Source: Cyclobacteriaceae bacterium
Lineage (GTDB): Bacteria > Bacteroidota > Bacteroidia > Cytophagales > Cyclobacteriaceae
Direction: 5' to 3'
DNA: 46,270 bases
Assembly: GCA_026129485.1 (NCBI GenBank)
Contig: JAHCHY010000025.1
Span: 1-46,270, forward strand
Shown in pieces: positions 42,743 to 46,270 of this stretch (its first letter is position 1; every line of letters starts with the position of its first letter). The translations under genes were made by a program, and so were the position numbers. The notes beneath the pieces were generated by a model that was not told the DNA's origin, ran no database searches, and worked only from the letters and a program-made list of their open reading frames with translations.

Positions 42743-43651
42743 TTAAAAATACCCCACCGCCTTACGCGCTTCCATAGCCGCTTCGCTGCGCTGGTCGTCC
42801 AAACGGGTTCCACGTTCTGACACAGAAGTACCGATCACTTCTTCAATAATTTCTTCTATCGTAATGGCCGTTGAAGCCAGCGCGGCTGTGCAGCTCATGT
42901 CGCCCACCGTTCTGAAGCGAACTGTCTTGTTTTGAATCACTTCATCGGCATCTTTAAATATAAAATCCGAATACGGCCACAACACACCGTTGCGTTCAAT
43001 TACCGGGCGCTCATGCGAATAATAAATGGATGGTATCTCTAATTTCTCTTCGCGGATGTAATTCCACACATCCAATTCCGTCCAGTTACTGATGGGAAAC
43101 ACACGCACATTTTCTCCCGGCCGAATGCGGCCATTCAGGTAATCGAATAATTCAGGTCGTTGATTCTTGGCATCCCACTGTCCGAAATCATCGCGCACGG
43201 AAAACACGCGCTCCTTTGCCCGTGCCTTTTCCTCATCGCGCCTTGCGCCACCCAAACAGGCATCCAGCTTGTGCGCTTCAATTGTTCTTAACAGCGTAGT
43301 AGTTTGCAGAATATTCCGGCTGGCAAACTTCCCGGTTTCTTCCACCACCCGTTTCGCGTCAATATCATCCTGAACCAATCCCACAATCAGCTCAAGTCCG
43401 GTTTCAGCTACCAGCTTATCGCGAAAGGCAATCGTCTCCGGAAAGTTATGCCCGGTATCGATATGCACCAGCGGAAACGGAACCTTGCCAGGATAAAACG
43501 CTTTTTGCGCCAGGCGAACCAATGTGATCGAATCTTTACCGCCACTAAATAAAATCGCGGGCCTGTCGAACTGGGCCGCTGCTTCGCGGATAATATAAAT
43601 CGCTTCGTCTTCCAGCTCGCGCGGAAACTCCTTCAGGTAATCTTTCTTCAT
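42743..43651 (-). CDS. cysD: sulfate adenylyltransferase catalytic subunit
   Basis: A 302-residue CysD of the PP-loop ATP pyrophosphatase family. The ATP motif SGGKDSITLVRLA is near residue 37 and the family blocks VHIDTGHNFPETI, CLGGARRDEEKARAKERVFS, FPISNWTELDVWNYI and VRFRTVGDMSCTAA are all visible. It forms the sulfurylase complex with CysN. The ATG at 43651 (MKKDYLKEFP) overlaps the cysH stop in an ATGA; a start at 43711 would add 20 residues from inside cysH and is not likely. Confidence 0.97.
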   Translation of the reverse strand: MKKDYLKEFPRELEDEAIYIIREAAAQFDRPAILFSGGKDSITLVRLAQKAFYPGKVPFPLVHIDTGHNFPETIAFRDKLVAETGLELIVGLVQDDIDAKRVVEETGKFASRNILQTTTLLRTIEAHKLDACLGGARRDEEKARAKERVFSVRDDFGQWDAKNQRPELFDYLNGRIRPGENVRVFPISNWTELDVWNYIREEKLEIPSIYYSHERPVIERNGVLWPYSDFIFKDADEVIQNKTVRFRTVGDMSCTAALASTAITIEEIIEEVIGTSVSERGTRLDDQRSEAAMEARKAVGYF

Positions 43652-44349
43652 GCGTCTTGTTTGATTACAGTGGCGTGCAGTCCGCATTCTTTTGCAGAGC
43701 TCTCCCACCACCAGCGTCCGGCACGTGCATCTTCACCCGGCATAACGGCACGGGTACACGGTGCACACCCGATACTTGGATATCCCTTTCTGTGCAATGT
43801 GTTTACGGGTACTTTATTGGCGCCAATAAACTCATGCAACTGGTCATCACTCCAGTCAAAAACGGGATTGTATTTAACCAGCTTGTATGCATTATCCCAC
43901 ACCGCCCGCTGCATATTACCGCGGTTAGCCGATTGCGATTGCCGCAAGCCGGTAATCCAGACATCAGCGCCTTGTAATGCCCGCTTTAGCGGAGCAACTT
44001 TGCGGATATAGCAGCATTGTTTCCGGTTTTCCACCGAATCATAAAATCCATTTACACCATATTGCTGCACATATTCCTCTACTTGTATGCGTTCTGGAAA
44101 ATAAACCTTGAGGGAAATGTTGTAATGCGATCGGGTAAGGTGCAGAAGATCGTATGTTTCCTGGAACATGCGGCCTGTATCCAAAGTAAAAATGGATACC
44201 GGCAGCTTCCGGGTGGCTATTAAATGCGTAATTGCCTGGTCTTCTTCACCCAAAGAGGAAGAAAACCGCACCTGCGTAAACCTGCGGCTTACCCATTCCA
44301 GGCCTTCAGAGGCACTGAGCGTATTCAAATGCGCAAGTACTTCTTCCAT
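43648..44349 (-). CDS. cysH: adenylyl-sulfate (APS) reductase, assimilatory
   Basis: A 233-residue reductase of the CysH family that reduces activated sulfate to sulfite using thioredoxin. It has the PAPS/APS core (FTLDTGRMFQETYDLL, VWITGLRQSQSANRG) and the C-terminal catalytic ECGLH. It also carries the cysteine pairs KQCCYIRK and GCAPCTRA, which bind a 4Fe-4S cluster and mark APS-specific reductases rather than PAPS reductases. The lack of an APS kinase in the window agrees. The ATG at 44349 (MEEVLAHLN) is preferred over one at 44379. It is first in the operon and coupled to cysD. Confidence 0.94.
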   Translation of the reverse strand: MEEVLAHLNTLSASEGLEWVSRRFTQVRFSSSLGEEDQAITHLIATRKLPVSIFTLDTGRMFQETYDLLHLTRSHYNISLKVYFPERIQVEEYVQQYGVNGFYDSVENRKQCCYIRKVAPLKRALQGADVWITGLRQSQSANRGNMQRAVWDNAYKLVKYNPVFDWSDDQLHEFIGANKVPVNTLHRKGYPSIGCAPCTRAVMPGEDARAGRWWWESSAKECGLHATVIKQDA

Positions 44350-44365
44350 GGTGAATTGTGAGGTG

Positions 44366-44373
44366 CAAATATA
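44366..44373 (-). promoter_or_regulatory. promoter -7 element of the cysHDN operon
   Basis: The minus strand reads TATATTTG at 44373-44366, an exact TAnnTTTG, 16 bases before the cysH ATG. The leader would be about ten bases. The 188-base gap to divergent mrp also holds CAGAC/GTCTG arms (44445-44449, 44453-44457); I see no known sulfur-responsive site. Confidence 0.5.
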
Positions 44374-44537
44374 GCACAAACTACTTTGCAGATAGACTTA
44401 GCGCGTTAAGCACGGGGCATTTTTCAGAAATTGCTATGAAAGCGCAGACTGCGTCTGTAATTTTGAAGCTTTCCGGCTAATTAAGCAGCTACCGAACTGT
44501 TGGTTGGCAAAATCTGTTTTTACGAAATTGATATAGA

Positions 44538-45632
44538 ATGAAGGTTACTACTGAAGATATACTAAAAGCGCTGAGCTCGGTTAACGATCCTGACCTGAAA
44601 AAAGACCTGGTAACACTGGGCATGGTGAAGGATGTTATTGTAAAAAATAATACCATTGAATTTACAGTAGTGCTAACCACACCCGCCTGTCCGTTAAAAG
44701 AAAAAATCCGGCAAGATTGTGAAGATGCCGTTCGGGCAGTGGTTGGTGAAGAACCGGAACTGTTTATTCACATGACTTCCGCTGTTACTTCCGGTCGTGG
44801 TAACACGCCTACCCTTCCCAAAGTGAAGAACATTATTGCTATCGCCTCGGGAAAGGGCGGTGTGGGTAAATCAACTGTAACCAGCAACCTGGCTGTTGCC
44901 CTGGCGCAAGCCGGTGCACGGGTTGGCTTGATAGACGCGGATATCTATGGGCCTTCCATGCCGGTAATGTTTAACTGCGAACGCGAGCAGCCGGAAGTAA
45001 AGGTGGTTGATGGCAAAAACTACATTTTACCATTGGAGCAATACGGAGTAAAGCTGGTATCCATCGGGTTTCTTACACCGGCCGATAGCGCCATTGTGTG
45101 GCGTGGCCCGATGGCCTCTGCTGCGTTAAAGCAATTTATAGGTGATGTGATCTGGGGCGAGCTGGATTACCTGCTGATTGATTTACCCCCCGGAACCAGC
45201 GACATACACCTTACATTAGTTCAATCCGTGCCTGTAACCGGTGCGGTAATTGTAACCACCCCGCAAAAAGTGGCTTTGGCCGATGCCACCAAAGGGTTAG
45301 CCATGTTTAAACAACCGCAAATCAATGTGCCGGTATTGGGTATTGTAGAAAACATGGCGTACTTCACACCCGAAGAGTTGCCCGATAATAAATACTATAT
45401 CTTTGGTAAGGATGGGGGAAAAAAGCTGGCCGAAAAATTCAATGTGCCGATGCTGGGCCAGGTGCCATTGGTGCAAAGCATCCGCGAAAGCGGGGACAGC
45501 GGCCTGCCGGCCGTATTGAAAGAAGGCATTATGGCCGAAACATTTAAAACCATAGCCGAAAACGTGGCGCGCCAGATTGCCATAAGAAATGCTACCTTTG
45601 AAGAAACCAGGCGTGTAGAGATAACTGTATAA
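44538..45632 (+). CDS. Mrp/ApbC-type Fe-S cluster carrier ATPase
   Basis: A 364-residue P-loop ATPase of the Mrp/NBP35 family. An N-terminal MIP18/DUF59 domain (VNDPDLKKDLVTLGMV, TTPACPLKEKI) precedes the deviant Walker A IASGKGGVGKST (SGKGGVGKST at 104-113), DADIYGPSMPVMF and LIDLPPGTSDIHLT. Family members carry and deliver Fe-S clusters. The CxxC motif that bridges the dimer in many Mrp proteins is not present after NMAYFTPEELPDNKYYIFG; a glycine run stands there. It is 18 bases before the NifU-domain gene, with which it likely cooperates. Confidence 0.93.
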   Translation: MKVTTEDILKALSSVNDPDLKKDLVTLGMVKDVIVKNNTIEFTVVLTTPACPLKEKIRQDCEDAVRAVVGEEPELFIHMTSAVTSGRGNTPTLPKVKNIIAIASGKGGVGKSTVTSNLAVALAQAGARVGLIDADIYGPSMPVMFNCEREQPEVKVVDGKNYILPLEQYGVKLVSIGFLTPADSAIVWRGPMASAALKQFIGDVIWGELDYLLIDLPPGTSDIHLTLVQSVPVTGAVIVTTPQKVALADATKGLAMFKQPQINVPVLGIVENMAYFTPEELPDNKYYIFGKDGGKKLAEKFNVPMLGQVPLVQSIRESGDSGLPAVLKEGIMAETFKTIAENVARQIAIRNATFEETRRVEITV

Positions 45633-45650
45633 CTTCAACCGTATAACCGC

Positions 45651-45902
45651 GTGACAAAAGAAGAAATTACTCATCGTGTGGAAGCTGCCTTGGACAGCAT
45701 TCGCCCTTACTTAGAAGCCGATGGCGGCAATGTGCGCATTTTAGAATTGAATGCTGATAATATCCTGAAACTGGAATTCGTTGGAGCATGCGGCAACTGC
45801 CCCATGAGCACCATGACGTTTAAAGCCGGTGTGGAAGAAGCTATCAAACGCGCTGTACCGGAAATACAAAACATCGAGGTGGTAAACCTGGCTACTGCCT
45901 GA
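45651..45902 (+). CDS. NifU C-terminal-domain Fe-S scaffold protein
   Basis: An 83-residue single-domain protein matching the NifU C-terminal (Nfu) domain. ALDSIRPYLEADGGNVRILEL leads to GACGNCPMSTMTFKAGVE, which includes the CxxC pair that holds a 4Fe-4S cluster. It begins with GTG at 45651. As it follows mrp in one transcript, it should pass clusters to or from the Mrp ATPase. Length is normal for stand-alone Nfu proteins in Bacteroidota. Confidence 0.94.
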   Translation: MTKEEITHRVEAALDSIRPYLEADGGNVRILELNADNILKLEFVGACGNCPMSTMTFKAGVEEAIKRAVPEIQNIEVVNLATA

Positions 45903-45960
45903 CGAGGGTTACTCACCGGCCGAAGCCCCGGATTAAAGCATAAATCTGAACAGTGAAGCG

Positions 45961-46270
45961 ATGCACGCGAAGGGCCTTACTACAATTATTTTTTTATTAG
46001 TCTTAACGGTTTGTGGCTTTTCGCAAGCTCCTGAACGATGCGGCACCACCAGGTACGAAACGCTTCAACAGCAATTAAACCCCAATCGCGAACGCAGCCA
46101 GCAGTTTGAAAACTGGATGCTGCAAAAGCTCATTACAAGGCGATTTCAAAATCAGCGCACCACATCTGCCACGTATACCATACCGGTTGTAGTGCACATT
46201 ATTCACAATGGCGAACCCATTGGCACCGGCACCAACATTTCCGACAACCAGGTGCTTTCGCAGATCAGCG
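45961..46270 (+). CDS. M43-like (pappalysin/cytophagalysin) metalloprotease, N-terminal part
   Basis: The frame opens at ATG 45961 and runs off the window after about 103 codons. A signal peptide (TTIIFLLVLTVCGFSQ) is followed by a propeptide-like segment RSQQFENWMLQKLI and then TYTIPVVVHIIHNGEPIGTG and NISDNQVLSQI. The VVVHIIHNG-type strand followed by ISDNQVLSQI is the usual start of the catalytic domain in Bacteroidota M43 proteases; the HExxH zinc motif would lie beyond the window. It is probably secreted. It begins 58 bases after the NifU gene. Confidence 0.75.
   Translation, partial: MHAKGLTTIIFLLVLTVCGFSQAPERCGTTRYETLQQQLNPNRERSQQFENWMLQKLITRRFQNQRTTSATYTIPVVVHIIHNGEPIGTGTNISDNQVLSQIS

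Noticed and set aside
1-46270. tRNA or rRNA genes
   Set aside because: I scanned the intergenic gaps for cloverleaf-type ends and conserved rRNA stretches and saw none; a tRNAscan/Rfam run was not possible.

Overview
The window looks like chromosome from a member of the Bacteroidota, most likely the order Cytophagales. This rests on Bacteroidota-type promoters (TTTG, about 20 bases, TAnnTTTG) and on families largely typical of the phylum: DUF4290, GSCFA, DUF3109, a fused glucosamine-6-phosphate deaminase/LmbE protein and many small lipoproteins. The genus cannot be read from the sequence. Most of the window is ordinary housekeeping DNA at moderate to high GC; one segment near the middle (about 23.8-29.8 kb) is accessory in character.

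Layout. 0-8.9 kb: the end of a methyltransferase, a membrane-anchored coiled-coil protein, the rpsF-rpsR-rplI ribosomal operon, a minus-strand trio (DUF3109, DUF4442, TcmP-like), then a UvrD/PcrA helicase, a DUF4290 protein and murA. 9.0-13.9 kb, minus strand: exonuclease III, then a peptidoglycan-sugar recycling operon transcribed anmK, murQ, nagB-LmbE. 13.9-18.4 kb: a tight plus-strand operon of GSCFA, DUF255 thioredoxin-like and GH29 fucosidase genes. 18.4-23.8 kb: a pirin-like and dioxygenase pair, two exported proteins of unknown role, and priA.

23.8-29.8 kb: accessory island. An AT-rich, translationally coupled pair encodes a DUF262 protein and a HEPN protein with the RNxxxH ribonuclease motif. 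It is bracketed by a perfect 9-base inverted repeat. To its right lie an RHS-core relic, a CE15-like esterase and a TolB-like propeller gene enclosed by two nearly identical 79-base double-hairpin repeats, and a broken lipoprotein gene. The DUF262-HEPN pair is the best candidate in the window for a defence or abortive-infection system.

29.8-46.3 kb: a GNAT acetyltransferase, a short exported ORF, a complete RND efflux operon (adaptor, pump, outer-membrane factor), a minus-strand run dnaG-ribBA-hypothetical-surE, an assimilatory sulfate reduction operon cysH-cysD-cysN, then an Mrp ATPase and a NifU-domain protein for Fe-S cluster supply, and the start of an M43-like metalloprotease. Sulfate reduction and Fe-S assembly lie back to back, which fits because this CysH carries the cysteines of a 4Fe-4S enzyme. 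Notable residue changes in core enzymes are loss of all four zinc ligands in DnaG, Cys to Asp in the MurA active site, and absence of the CxxC motif from Mrp.
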